From Tenacibaculum skagerrakense (GTDB taxonomy: Bacteria; Bacteroidota; Bacteroidia; Flavobacteriales; Flavobacteriaceae): a DNA stretch of 64,000 nucleotides. Positions 46,318-54,597 of the stretch are shown here, one piece after another (position 1 is the stretch's first letter; each line of letters begins with the position of its first letter). The notes under the pieces are model-generated. The model saw only the letters and a list, made by a program, of their open reading frames with translations. It did no database searches and was not told the origin of the DNA. Both the position numbers and the translations under genes were made by a program. The DNA lies in assembly GCF_004345825.1 (NCBI RefSeq), contig NZ_SLXM01000001.1:372001-436000 (forward strand), in the 5' to 3' direction.

Positions 46318-47190
46318 ATGCACAAAAAATTGGCTTCTGATTTAACTAGTTTAGCACACAGCATCTTACAAATGAAAAACAAAGAAGATGTTTTGGCGTT
46401 AAAGAAAAAGGCGTATGAGGTTTATGAAAAATTAGCATTACTGGCCTATATAGAAGAGTACATTAATACAACGCCCAATGCAGAAGAAACAAAAGAGGAG
46501 TTAATTCAAAAAGTGGAAGAATCTCTAGTAATTGGAGAAAAAGCAGATTTGGGTGAAGTATTTGATACGATTGAAGAAGTTGTTGAAAGTGAAATTGAAG
46601 GAGCTATAGAAGAAGCTTTTCAAGAGGTTTTAACAAATGAAGTAATAGAAGAAGATTCTGAGATAAGTGATAATGAAAATAAAGAGAAGGTTGAAGCTGA
46701 GGTTCAAGTTGAGAATAATGAAGTAGTTGAAGAAAAAGAAACTCCTGTAATTGCTGAAGAGATTATAGAACAACCTTTTGATGAATTGGAAGGTTTATTA
46801 TTTGGTGAAGAAGAACTACCTACTGAAGCACCAGATTCAAAAAAGATTGAAGAACACACACAACCAACATTGGAAGATGAACTTCAAGACACACTTCCTG
46901 TTGATGTAATGGCGGATTTATTTCAGAAAATAGAACCACAAAAAACAGTAAATGATGTATTGCAAAACACGATTAAAATAGATTTAAACGATCGTATTGC
47001 TTTTGTAAATCATTTATTTAATGGAGATCAAACAGACTTTAACAGAGTAGTTTCGCAATTGAACACTTTTAAAACAGAAAAAGAAGCTAAAAGTTTTATC
47101 AGCAGAATGGTAAAGCCTGATTATGACTGGAGCGACAAAGAAGAATATGAAACACGTTTGCTGGAGATAATTGAACGTCGTTTTGCTTAA
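46318..47190 (+). CDS. Conserved acidic protein of unknown function
   Basis: 290 residues. The N-terminal helical part (1-60) and a conserved C-terminal domain (about 205-290, KIDLNDRIAFVNHLF...MVKPDYDW...RLLEIIERRF) are joined by a long, very acidic Glu-rich linker (about 60-200). Proteins of this design recur in Flavobacteriaceae. No signal or membrane segment. Function unknown. Confidence 0.65.
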   Translation: MHKKLASDLTSLAHSILQMKNKEDVLALKKKAYEVYEKLALLAYIEEYINTTPNAEETKEELIQKVEESLVIGEKADLGEVFDTIEEVVESEIEGAIEEAFQEVLTNEVIEEDSEISDNENKEKVEAEVQVENNEVVEEKETPVIAEEIIEQPFDELEGLLFGEEELPTEAPDSKKIEEHTQPTLEDELQDTLPVDVMADLFQKIEPQKTVNDVLQNTIKIDLNDRIAFVNHLFNGDQTDFNRVVSQLNTFKTEKEAKSFISRMVKPDYDWSDKEEYETRLLEIIERRFA

Positions 47191-47209
47191 ATTTATTACA
47201 AACTAATAT

Positions 47210-47602
47210 ATGAAGATTGAAGTATCAAACGGAGAAATCCTAGATAAATACACTATTTTAGAAATTAAACTTTCTGAAATAAAAGATGAAAATAAACTTA
47301 AAAATGTTCAACATGAATATGATGTTTTATCACCGATAGTAGAGCGTATTTATGAAGAAGTAAGCGATTCATCAAAATTGAAAGAGTTTCACGAAGGTTT
47401 ATTATCCATCAACAAAAAATTATGGAAAATAGAAGATGATATTAGAGAGTGTGAGCGTAATAAAGATTTCGGACAAACATTTATTGATTTAGCTCGTGCG
47501 GTTTATTTTACTAATGATGATCGATCTGTAGTGAAGAAAGATATAAATATTCTTACTGGATCCGATTTAGTTGAAGAAAAATCGTATGAAGATTATAAAT
47601 AA
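47210..47602 (+). CDS. DUF6165-type protein
   Basis: 130 residues, helical, starting MKIEVSNGEILDKYTILEIK, a pattern I associate with DUF6165. Cytoplasmic, unknown role. It is 19 bp after the acidic gene, and its 3' end overlaps the start of the DUF3089 gene by 17 bp, so all three are probably co-transcribed. Confidence 0.6.
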   Translation: MKIEVSNGEILDKYTILEIKLSEIKDENKLKNVQHEYDVLSPIVERIYEEVSDSSKLKEFHEGLLSINKKLWKIEDDIRECERNKDFGQTFIDLARAVYFTNDDRSVVKKDINILTGSDLVEEKSYEDYK

Positions 47603-48617
47603 GTTAAGTTCATTTAAACTATTCTTTTTTTTATTTGCAGTTGTATCTTTTTATAACTGCAAATCTACTTACAAAACTCAAGCTTTTCTCCAAGAAAATA
47701 TTCCACCTAAGCCCGATTACACCAAAGAAAGTTCTTGGGCAGTTTTGCCTGAAAAGTACACGGAAGAGTTTAAGCAGTACGCATCAACCAATATAGATAA
47801 GCTACAAACGGATGTTTTTTATGTGTATCCTACCTTAATTTCAGACAAGAAAGATGTCCGTTGGAATGTTCCAATTACTGATTCCGAGCAGAATGATAAG
47901 GTTTTAAACAAAGCTGTTTTAATGCAAGCTTCTGCTTTTGCAACGGCAGGAAAAGTATATGTTCCTTATTACAGGCAAGCGCATATCCGTTCTTACAGAA
48001 TGTTTAACCAAGGAGGAAAAGAGGCGCAAGAATTAGCGTATTCTGATGTCAAGAATGCATTTGAGATCTATCTTAAAAAATATAATAATGGAAGACCTAT
48101 TATTATAGTGGGTCATAGTCAAGGTACAACACATACTTCTCGATTGTTAAAAGAGTTTTTTGATGGTAAACCATTACAGAGCAAATTAATCGCTGCTTAT
48201 ATTCCAGGAATAAGAATGAAGGCAGATACATATACTTCAATACAACCGATGACAACACCAAATGAAACAGGTGGTTTTGTGTCTTGGAATACGTATAAAA
48301 AGGGGCATTATCCAAAAAAAGATAAAGATTGGTACAAAGGAAGTGTTACAACCAATCCAATTACTTGGGATAATTCTAAAGAAACTACATTAGAAGAACA
48401 TAAAGGATTCTTATATACAAACGGGAAAATTTATGACGAAGCACTTTCAATAAAAATTACAGATGGTTTGGTTTGGAGCTCAAACCCTAAATTTCCGATG
48501 TGTTTTTTTATGTCTTTCCTAAAAAATTATCATGCAGGAGACATTAATTTATTTTGGCAAGATATTAGAGATAATGCTGTATTAAGAGTAAATACTTGGT
48601 TAAAAGAGCATGAATAA
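47586..48617 (+). CDS. DUF3089 alpha/beta-hydrolase lipoprotein
   Basis: 343 residues from the ATG at 47586 (an in-frame TTG lies 15 bases earlier). It has an N-terminal hydrophobic signal with a Cys (SFYNCKS), so it is probably a lipoprotein. The nucleophile elbow GHSQGT (Ser) is in the centre, as in lipases and esterases. DUF3089 proteins are uncharacterised esterase-like enzymes. It overlaps the preceding gene by 17 bp in another frame. Confidence 0.8.
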   Translation: MKIINKLSSFKLFFFLFAVVSFYNCKSTYKTQAFLQENIPPKPDYTKESSWAVLPEKYTEEFKQYASTNIDKLQTDVFYVYPTLISDKKDVRWNVPITDSEQNDKVLNKAVLMQASAFATAGKVYVPYYRQAHIRSYRMFNQGGKEAQELAYSDVKNAFEIYLKKYNNGRPIIIVGHSQGTTHTSRLLKEFFDGKPLQSKLIAAYIPGIRMKADTYTSIQPMTTPNETGGFVSWNTYKKGHYPKKDKDWYKGSVTTNPITWDNSKETTLEEHKGFLYTNGKIYDEALSIKITDGLVWSSNPKFPMCFFMSFLKNYHAGDINLFWQDIRDNAVLRVNTWLKEHE

Positions 48618-48675
48618 ATTTTGTTGCTTGTAACAAAATAAATTACGGCTCGTCTTCATTACAAAACCAAGTATT

Positions 48676-49152
48676 ATGAAGCAATTATTTACAGCAGTAC
48701 TATTATTCGTGACAGTATCTATTACAGCACAAAAAACAGCGTATAACAACTTTTATAACGACCATAAAGAGGAGTCTCAGTTTTCTATGAGTGTTCCTGT
48801 TTCTTTGTCGAATTTAATTTCTGATGAGGCTGATTCAGAAGAAATAGAAGTGTTACTTAAAAAAGCAGAGCATTGTAAAATTACCGTTTTCAATAACAAA
48901 GGAAATGCTATTGAAAAGAGTTTTAGAAAATTTGCAAGATCTAATGGATTAACAACTTTAGTAAAAGTAAAAGATGGAAAAGACAGAGCTGCCATCTATT
49001 TTAAAGAAAAAGGGGATTTAATTAAAGAGATTATCATCAAAGCAAATAGTGATGAAGATAAATTGGTAATGGTAGGATTAAAAATTAGATTAACCAAAGA
49101 TGAATTTGCTGAAATAGTATCTAATTTGAAAAATAAAGAAGCTTCTCGTTAG
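48676..49152 (+). CDS. DUF4252 exported protein
   Basis: 158 residues with a signal peptide (ends SITAQ) and an alpha/beta body of the DUF4252 type. No known function. Its stop codon lies inside the terminator hairpin and overlaps the end of the convergent ArsC-like gene by 4 bp. Confidence 0.7.
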   Translation: MKQLFTAVLLFVTVSITAQKTAYNNFYNDHKEESQFSMSVPVSLSNLISDEADSEEIEVLLKKAEHCKITVFNNKGNAIEKSFRKFARSNGLTTLVKVKDGKDRAAIYFKEKGDLIKEIIIKANSDEDKLVMVGLKIRLTKDEFAEIVSNLKNKEASR

Positions 49153-49168
49153 AGAAGCTTTTCTTTTA
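49139..49168. terminator. Terminator overlapping two stop codons
   Basis: Stem AAGCTTCTC / GAGAAGCTT with a GTTA loop. The loop and arms contain the stop codons of both convergent genes (49149-49152). Confidence 0.75.
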
Positions 49169-49496
49169 GTTGTTGAACAGTTTTTTTACTGTTTCCTACA
49201 AATATCTCTTCATCAACAATAAATACAGGACGCTTTAAAAAGGTGTATTCGTCTAGTATATAATGTTTATAATCTTCTTCCGTTAAATTCTGATTTTTTA
49301 AGTCCATCTCTTTATAAAGTTTAGCTCTTTTATTAAATAAATCTTCATAGCTTTTAGTATAACTGTACAATTCCTCCAATTGTTTAACAGTTATAGGATT
49401 TAACTTTATTTCTTGCTTTTCAAATCCGTCAAGATTTACTTCTCTTAAAATTCTTCTACACGTGTCACAAGTTTGTAAAAAATAGACTTTCTTCAT
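49149..49496 (-). CDS. ArsC/Spx-family thioredoxin-fold protein
   Basis: 115 residues. It begins VYFLQTCDTCRRIL with a CxxC motif. The conserved Arg-Pro region is present as LKRPVFIVDEE, and length fits ArsC/Spx/YffB. Family members are arsenate reductases or redox regulators. No ars genes are adjacent, so arsenate reduction is not supported by context. Confidence 0.8.
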   Translation of the reverse strand: MKKVYFLQTCDTCRRILREVNLDGFEKQEIKLNPITVKQLEELYSYTKSYEDLFNKRAKLYKEMDLKNQNLTEEDYKHYILDEYTFLKRPVFIVDEEIFVGNSKKTVQQLKEKLL

Positions 49497-49536
49497 GTTA
49501 AATAAGTATCTTTATCAACGCTAAAATAAACAGAAA

Positions 49537-49992
49537 ATGGATACACAATTCGATATTTTGAGAAAATCTAGAGAACTTGTTTTAAAAAGAATTGAAGGAT
49601 TATCTCACGAACAATTACATAAAATTCCTGAAGGATTTAATAATAACATTGTATGGAATGTTGCACACTTAGTAGTTACGCAGCAATTATTACATTATAA
49701 ATTATCAGGTTTACAGTGTTTAGTTCCAGATGAATTAATTGAAAATTATAGAAAAGGAACTTCACCTTCTGAAGAAATGAATGAAGAAGATTTTGAAGAG
49801 GTTAAAGAGTTGTTAGCAGGTTTACCAGACACGCTTGAAGAAGATTATAAAGAAGGAATTTTTAAAGAATACACAGAATATCCTACTAGTACAGGATTTG
49901 TGTTAAGTTCGATTGATAATGCAATTACATTCAATAACTTACATGAAGGAATACATTTAGGAACTATTATGGCATTGACCAAATTGGTATAA
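49537..49992 (+). CDS. DinB-family protein
   Basis: 151 residues, four-helix bundle. The three metal-ligand histidines expected in DinB proteins fit NVAHLVV (about H47), FNNLHEGIHLG near the C-terminus. DinB-like proteins are often thiol transferases. It lies 24 bp before the PLP enzyme gene, so a link with sulfur metabolism is possible (inference). Confidence 0.75.
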   Translation: MDTQFDILRKSRELVLKRIEGLSHEQLHKIPEGFNNNIVWNVAHLVVTQQLLHYKLSGLQCLVPDELIENYRKGTSPSEEMNEEDFEEVKELLAGLPDTLEEDYKEGIFKEYTEYPTSTGFVLSSIDNAITFNNLHEGIHLGTIMALTKLV

Positions 49993-50016
49993 TCATTTCG
50001 CTAAAAATGCAAACCA

Positions 50017-51162
50017 ATGAAATTTAGTACGAAAGTTATACATGGAGGTCAGCATCCAGAGGAAGCTACTGGTTCTGTGATTCCTCCGATTTTTCAAACT
50101 TCTACTTATGCACAATCTAGTCCGGGTGTACATAAAGGATATGCGTATTCAAGATCTGCAAATCCAACTAGAACTGCATTAGAAAAAGCGTTGGCTGCTA
50201 TTGAAAATGGAACTCATGGATTTGCATTTGCTTCAGGGTTAGCTGCAATTGATTGTGTTTTACGATTGCTTAAACCTGGAGATGAGGTAATAGCTGGTGA
50301 TGATTTATATGGTGGAACGTATCGAATGTTCACAAATTTATTTGAAAAGTATGGTTTACATTTCAAGTATGTCGATATGGACAATATCCAAAATGTTACA
50401 AATGCAATTACTGCTAATACCAAATTAATTTGGATTGAAACGCCTACAAATCCATTAATGAAAATTGCAGATATAGCTAAAATTGTTACATCTGTAAAGG
50501 CAGTAGATGCACAAATATTAACTGCAGTAGATAATACTTTTGCTACACCTTATTTACAGCAACCATTAAATTTAGGAGTTGATATTGTAATGCATTCAGC
50601 TACAAAATATATAGGAGGGCACTCTGATTTAGTGATGGGAGCTTTAGTTGTAAATAATGAAGAATTGGCTAAAGAAATTCATTTTATTCAATTTGCGGCA
50701 GGTGCTATAGCAGGACCAATGGATTCTTTTTTGGCCTTACGAGGAATAAAAACACTGGATGTTAGAATGCAACGACATTGTGAAAACGGAAAAGCTGTAG
50801 CTGAGTTTTTACAAAATCATCCTAAGGTGGGAGTAGTCTATTATCCTGGTTTTGAAAATCATCCTAATCATTTAATAGCAAAAAAGCAAATGAGTGCTTT
50901 TGGTGGAATGGTTTCTTTTAAATTAAAAGAAGATACTAAAGAAGCGACATTTAAATTTTTAGAAAGCTTACAGTTATTTACACTTGCTGAATCTTTAGGA
51001 GGAGTAGAAAGTCTAGCGAATCATCCTGTTACAATGACGCACGGATCAATACCCGAAGCTGACCGATTGAAGATTGGAATTACCGATTCTTTGGTTCGTT
51101 TAAGTGTAGGAATTGAAAATATTGAGGACTTATTGAATGATTTAAATAAGGCTTTAACTTAG
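50017..51162 (+). CDS. Cystathionine gamma-synthase/lyase (Cys/Met metabolism PLP enzyme)
   Basis: 381 residues. The PLP lysine is in MHSATKYIGGHSD, and SRSANPTRTALEKALAAIENG is the N-terminal signature of the family. It makes or cleaves cystathionine. Active-site motifs do not separate synthase from gamma- or beta-lyase reliably, so no symbol is given. Not part of a visible met cluster. Confidence 0.88.
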   Translation: MKFSTKVIHGGQHPEEATGSVIPPIFQTSTYAQSSPGVHKGYAYSRSANPTRTALEKALAAIENGTHGFAFASGLAAIDCVLRLLKPGDEVIAGDDLYGGTYRMFTNLFEKYGLHFKYVDMDNIQNVTNAITANTKLIWIETPTNPLMKIADIAKIVTSVKAVDAQILTAVDNTFATPYLQQPLNLGVDIVMHSATKYIGGHSDLVMGALVVNNEELAKEIHFIQFAAGAIAGPMDSFLALRGIKTLDVRMQRHCENGKAVAEFLQNHPKVGVVYYPGFENHPNHLIAKKQMSAFGGMVSFKLKEDTKEATFKFLESLQLFTLAESLGGVESLANHPVTMTHGSIPEADRLKIGITDSLVRLSVGIENIEDLLNDLNKALT

Positions 51163-51179
51163 AATAATTAAGCACTTCG

Positions 51180-51201
51180 AAAAAAAAAGCGCTTTTTTTT
51201 G
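51180..51201 (+). terminator. Possible terminator before tetR
   Basis: A perfect 20-bp palindrome AAAAAAAAGC / GCTTTTTTTT at 51181-51200. The GC core is only 4 bp, so it is weak as a terminator. Confidence 0.4.
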
Positions 51202-51210
51202 AATAAAAAA

Positions 51211-51226
51211 TATACCGTTTGGTATA
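51211..51226. promoter_or_regulatory. TetR operator 1
   Basis: TATACC-GTTT-GGTATA in the tetR promoter, 6 bp upstream of its -7 element (TATATTTG, 51233-51240), an ideal place for autorepression. It resembles the NemR box (TAGACC-N4-GGTCTA). Confidence 0.75.
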
Positions 51227-51232
51227 TTTTTA

Positions 51233-51240
51233 TATATTTG
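51233..51240 (+). promoter_or_regulatory. -7 element of tetR
   Basis: TATATTTG, 7 bp before the ATG at 51247, so the mRNA would have almost no leader. Confidence 0.45.
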
Positions 51241-51246
51241 TCAAAC

Positions 51247-51840
51247 ATGTTGAAATCTGAGAAGACGAGATTACATATTTTAGAGACAGTTGCACCGTTA
51301 TTTAATAAAAAAGGGTACTCTGGAATGAGTTTATCTGAAATAACTAGAGCAACAGGTTTAACCAAAGGAGCAATATATGGGCATTTCGAAAATAAAGAAG
51401 AACTGGCCATTGAAGCTTTCCGTTATTCTATACGAACCGTACTCAAAGATTTAAACGCACATGTAGCTAAGGGGAACACAGCGTTAGATAGATTAATTAA
51501 CGTTTCCAGTTTTTACAGAAACTATTATAGTTACAGTAAAAAATTTGGAGGATGTCCAATTTTAAATATTGGAGTAGATTCTGAGTATCAACAAACCTCG
51601 ATTTCAAAATTAGTGAGATCGTATAATGAAAGAATTTTAGAAAAATTTACTAAGTTGATTGATGCAGCAAAGGAATCTAACCAAATTAAAAGTGAAGTAA
51701 ACAGTGAGCTATACGCCAAAAGATTTGCCTATATGATTGAAGGCGCTGCTTATATGTCTCACGTTATGAAAGATGGAAGTTATCTACATGATCTAGCGGA
51801 TGTAATGAAAAGTATGATAACGAATGATTTAAGAGTTTAA
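51247..51840 (+). CDS. TetR-family transcriptional repressor
   Basis: 197 residues from the ATG at 51247; a longer frame from TTG (51199) would run through the operator and promoter. N-terminal HTH about 6-52 (GYSGMSLSEITRATGLTKGAIYGHFENKE, read in parts) and a helical ligand domain. A Cys in FGGCPILN (about residue 102) is placed like reactive Cys in NemR-like regulators, so an electrophile or quinone signal is possible. Two operators of the same design flank it. Confidence 0.88.
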   Translation: MLKSEKTRLHILETVAPLFNKKGYSGMSLSEITRATGLTKGAIYGHFENKEELAIEAFRYSIRTVLKDLNAHVAKGNTALDRLINVSSFYRNYYSYSKKFGGCPILNIGVDSEYQQTSISKLVRSYNERILEKFTKLIDAAKESNQIKSEVNSELYAKRFAYMIEGAAYMSHVMKDGSYLHDLADVMKSMITNDLRV

Positions 51841-51857
51841 ATTTTTTTGACTAAAAA

Positions 51858-51873
51858 TATACCAATTGGTATA
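51858..51873. promoter_or_regulatory. TetR operator 2
   Basis: TATACC-AATT-GGTATA, a perfect 16-bp palindrome of the same form as operator 1, placed 14 bp before the ATG of a small ORF. Confidence 0.75.
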
Positions 51874-51887
51874 AAACAATATAGATA

Positions 51888-52049
51888 ATGAATTTAATAG
51901 TAGAAATAATCCCAAAAGAAACAGAGTTCGGATTCTTCATCCTGACGTTGAGTTCGCTTATGTATTTTAATTTGTTACTATCGTCTTCCATGAAGAATTT
52001 ATTGAAGACACAATCGCTTTTAACTTTTTTGAATAGAAATGTTACTTAA
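51888..52049 (+). CDS. Possible small membrane protein or remnant, 53 residues
   Basis: ATG at 51888, stop TAA at 52047-52049. The product (MNLIVEIIPKETEFGFFILT...) has one hydrophobic stretch at about 14-33. It follows the TetR operator at the distance expected of the regulated gene. It matches nothing I know and may be a non-coding or truncated relic of a lost target. Confidence 0.3.
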   Translation: MNLIVEIIPKETEFGFFILTLSSLMYFNLLLSSSMKNLLKTQSLLTFLNRNVT

Positions 52050-52120
52050 AATATAACAAACAACAAACTTTAAATGAAAGGGTCTAAAAGTTTTGCACTT
52101 TCAAAAACGGTTTAAGCGAC

Positions 52121-52152
52121 AAAAAAAGCACCCAATTTGGGTGCTTTTATTT
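52121..52152 (-). terminator. Terminator after sodA
   Basis: Stem AAAAGCACCCA / TGGGTGCTTTT with a 3-base loop, T-run on both strands. Confidence 0.85.
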
Positions 52153-52174
52153 TTCTAAGTAGTTTTTTAGAGGA

Positions 52175-52783
52175 TTATTTAGCCTCTGCATATCTTCTTT
52201 CAACTTCATTCCAGTTGATAACTTTAAAGAAAGCATCAATATAATCTGGTCTTCTGTTTTGGTAGTTTAAGTAGTAAGCATGTTCCCATACATCTAATCC
52301 TAAAATAGGAGTTCCTCCACAAGTAACACCTGGCATTAAAGGATTATCTTGGTTTGGAGTAGAGCATACTTCAACTTTACCTCCTTTGTGTACACATAAC
52401 CATGCCCATCCAGATCCGAATTGAGTAGCAGCTGCATTTGAAAATGCTTCAATAAAAGCTTCTTTAGATCCAAACGCCGCTTCAATAGCATCTTTTAATT
52501 CACCTGATAAATATCCTCTATCTTCAGGATTCATTACTGTCCAAAATAAAGAGTGATTGTAAAAACCTCCTCCATTATTACGAACAGCACCGTTGCTCAT
52601 ATCTAAATTAGTTAAAATATCTTCAATAGATTTTCCTTCTAAATCAGTTCCTTCAATTGCAGCGTTTAATTTAGCTGTATATCCGTTGTGATGCTTAGTA
52701 TGGTGTATCTCCATTGTTCTTGCATCTATATTTGGTTCTAACGCATCGTAAGCGTATCCTAATTCTGGTAATTCAAAAGCCAT
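52175..52783 (-). CDS. sodA: Superoxide dismutase, Fe/Mn family (Mn-type residues)
   Basis: 202 residues. Metal ligands are H27, H77, D164 and H168 (DVWEHAYY). The second-shell residues favour manganese: Gly at 71-73 ([13 protein letters not shown]), where Fe enzymes have Gln, and Gln145 in PNQDNPLM. It converts superoxide to peroxide and oxygen in the cytoplasm. It has its own promoter and terminator. Confidence 0.92.
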   Translation of the reverse strand: MAFELPELGYAYDALEPNIDARTMEIHHTKHHNGYTAKLNAAIEGTDLEGKSIEDILTNLDMSNGAVRNNGGGFYNHSLFWTVMNPEDRGYLSGELKDAIEAAFGSKEAFIEAFSNAAATQFGSGWAWLCVHKGGKVEVCSTPNQDNPLMPGVTCGGTPILGLDVWEHAYYLNYQNRRPDYIDAFFKVINWNEVERRYAEAK

Positions 52784-52819
52784 ATTATTTTTGTTTATTT
52801 GATTACTAATTTACTTATA

Positions 52820-52850
52820 CAAATTTACTGCAAAAAAATAGGACTAACAA
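52820..52850 (-). promoter_or_regulatory. sodA promoter
   Basis: On the minus strand: TTG (52848-52850), 20 bp, TAAATTTG (52820-52827), 36 bp before the ATG. The -33 element lies in the loop of the fbp terminator. Confidence 0.65.
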
Positions 52851-52864
52851 TTCGTAGTCCTATT
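52831..52864 (-). terminator. Terminator after fbp
   Basis: Stem ATAGGACTA / TAGTCCTAT with an 8-base loop, followed on the minus strand by seven T. Confidence 0.75.
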
Positions 52865-52915
52865 AGATTCTTATATAGTGATAAGTTTTTATTATAACAT
52901 AAAGTTATGGTGTAC

Positions 52916-53923
52916 TTATGAATACTCACGCATAAACTCCTCTGCCTTTTCCACCATGTTTTTACTTCCACATAAAAAAGGAACTCGTTGATGTAATTCG
53001 GTAGGTTGAATGTCCATAATTCTCTCAAAACCATCACTAGCTTTACCATTTGCTTGCTCAGCTAAAAAAGCCATTGGATTACATTCGTATAATAAACGCA
53101 ATTTACCGTTAGAGTTTTTGGAACTTTTAGGATACATATAAATACCTCCTTTGATCATATTTCTATGAAAATCTGATACTAAAGAACCTATATATCTGCT
53201 TGTGTAAGGTCTATCTCCTTCTTCTTCTTGACAGTATTTAATGTATTTTTTTATTCCTAACGGAAAGTGAATGTAATTCCCTTCATTTACAGAATATATT
53301 TTACCATCCTCTGGAAACTCCATATTTGGATGCGAAAGGTAAAAAGTTCCAATTGCTGGATTCAGCGTAAATCCATTTACACCATCACCAGTTGTATAAA
53401 CAATCATTGTTGATGTTCCATACACCACATAACCAGCAGCAACTTGCTCACTTCCTTTTTGTAGGAAATCTTCAATAGTAACAGGAGTTCCTACAGGTGT
53501 TACTCTTCTGTAAACAGAAAAGATAGTACCAACAGAAACGTTTACGTCAATATTAGAAGAACCATCAAGAGGGTCTATTAAAACAACGTATTTATTTTGA
53601 TGATTTTCATCTTGACTATTAACTACTATAAAATCATCTTCTTCTTCACTTGCTATTCCACATACAATATTTCTATTCGTAAGGGTTTGAATAAATTTAT
53701 CATTCGCATAAACATCAAGTTTTTGTTGATCTTCCCCTTGTATATTAGTTTCTCCAGCAGCACCAATAATATCAACTAAACCAGCTTTGTTAACCTCGTG
53801 GTTAACTACTTTAGCAGCAAGTCGTATAGAATTAATTAATCTTGAAAGTTCTCCAGAAGTGTACTTGAAAGAGGATTGGTTTTCAATGATAAACTCACCA
53901 AGAGTTTGATTTTTTTTAGACAT
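52916..53923 (-). CDS. fbp: Fructose-1,6-bisphosphatase, class I
   Basis: 335 residues. It hydrolyses FBP to F6P in gluconeogenesis. Metal and substrate motifs are [24 protein letters not shown] and the C-terminal [15 protein letters not shown]. Length matches E. coli Fbp (332). Confidence 0.95.
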   Translation of the reverse strand: MSKKNQTLGEFIIENQSSFKYTSGELSRLINSIRLAAKVVNHEVNKAGLVDIIGAAGETNIQGEDQQKLDVYANDKFIQTLTNRNIVCGIASEEEDDFIVVNSQDENHQNKYVVLIDPLDGSSNIDVNVSVGTIFSVYRRVTPVGTPVTIEDFLQKGSEQVAAGYVVYGTSTMIVYTTGDGVNGFTLNPAIGTFYLSHPNMEFPEDGKIYSVNEGNYIHFPLGIKKYIKYCQEEEGDRPYTSRYIGSLVSDFHRNMIKGGIYMYPKSSKNSNGKLRLLYECNPMAFLAEQANGKASDGFERIMDIQPTELHQRVPFLCGSKNMVEKAEEFMREYS

Positions 53924-54087
53924 AAAGCAGCATACAATGTTTTACAAAGTACAAAGATGACAACTTTTTACAGAACTACAACGTTTTAGCTATGTAATTT
54001 TTTGAAATGAAAATTTGGATAAAAAATCAACAAAAGAATATGATGTGTTGTAAATTGTAATTTTTTTTAACAAGGTATCATAAAAGG

Positions 54088-54095
54088 TATTTTTG
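54088..54095 (+). promoter_or_regulatory. -7 element of the GNAT-aspartate kinase pair
   Basis: TATTTTTG, 16 bp before the ATG; no TTG at a suitable distance. Confidence 0.4.
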
Positions 54096-54111
54096 CATAA
54101 ATTTTTTAAAA

Positions 54112-54597
54112 ATGAGTTTTAAAATTAGAGAAGGAGAGGCAAAGGATGTACAATCAATTCTAGATTTAATTATAGAGTTGGCTGTTTTTGAAAAAGAGCC
54201 AGAAGCTGTCGAAATTACTGTAGAAGATTTGATTAAAGATGGTTTTTCAGAAAATCCAAGATTCAAAACATTTGTTGCTGAGGAATCTGACGGAACCATT
54301 ATTGGAATGGCGTTGTTTTATGAACGATATTCAACATGGAAAGGAAAGGCAATTCATTTAGAAGATTTAATGGTTACTGCTTCTAAAAGAGGTGTAGGAG
54401 CTGGTAAAGAATTATATGGGGCAGTATTAAAATATGCGTACGATAATGGTTACAATCGTGTTGCATGGGAAGTGCTAGATTGGAATACCAATGCTATTGA
54501 CTTTTACGAAAATACAGGAGCAAAAGTATTAAGAGATTGGGATGTAGCACAAATGAATAAACAAAATTTAGAAAAATTTATAAATGAGAATTTTTAA
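54112..54597 (+). CDS. GNAT N-acetyltransferase, SSAT-like
   Basis: 161 residues. The acetyl-CoA site is KRGVGAGKELYG, and FYERYSTWKGKAIHLEDLMV closely follows the spermidine/spermine N1-acetyltransferase pattern. It may acetylate a polyamine or thialysine-type diamine. It overlaps aspartate kinase by 14 bp, so both are co-translated. Confidence 0.82.
   Translation: MSFKIREGEAKDVQSILDLIIELAVFEKEPEAVEITVEDLIKDGFSENPRFKTFVAEESDGTIIGMALFYERYSTWKGKAIHLEDLMVTASKRGVGAGKELYGAVLKYAYDNGYNRVAWEVLDWNTNAIDFYENTGAKVLRDWDVAQMNKQNLEKFINENF

Larger units (their letters stand above)
51841..52174. other. Spacer between tetR and sodA
   Basis: It holds a second TetR operator (51858-51873), a 53-codon ORF (51888-52049), about 70 bp of unassigned sequence, and the sodA terminator (52121-52152). 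No full-length gene is present. Confidence 0.7.

Noticed and set aside
49992-50017. Riboswitch (SAM or similar) before the cystathionine enzyme
   Set aside because: Only 24 bp separate it from the DinB gene; there is no room for an aptamer.
51199-51246. N-terminal extension of the TetR protein from a TTG codon
   Set aside because: It would translate the operator and -7 element; the conserved HTH begins just after the ATG at 51247.
51168-51410. Minus-strand frame overlapping tetR
   Set aside because: Runs through the TetR operator and promoter and is antisense to the HTH domain; no features.
52825-53049. Minus-strand frame over the end of fbp
   Set aside because: A different frame of the fbp 3' end and its terminator; no start context or family.
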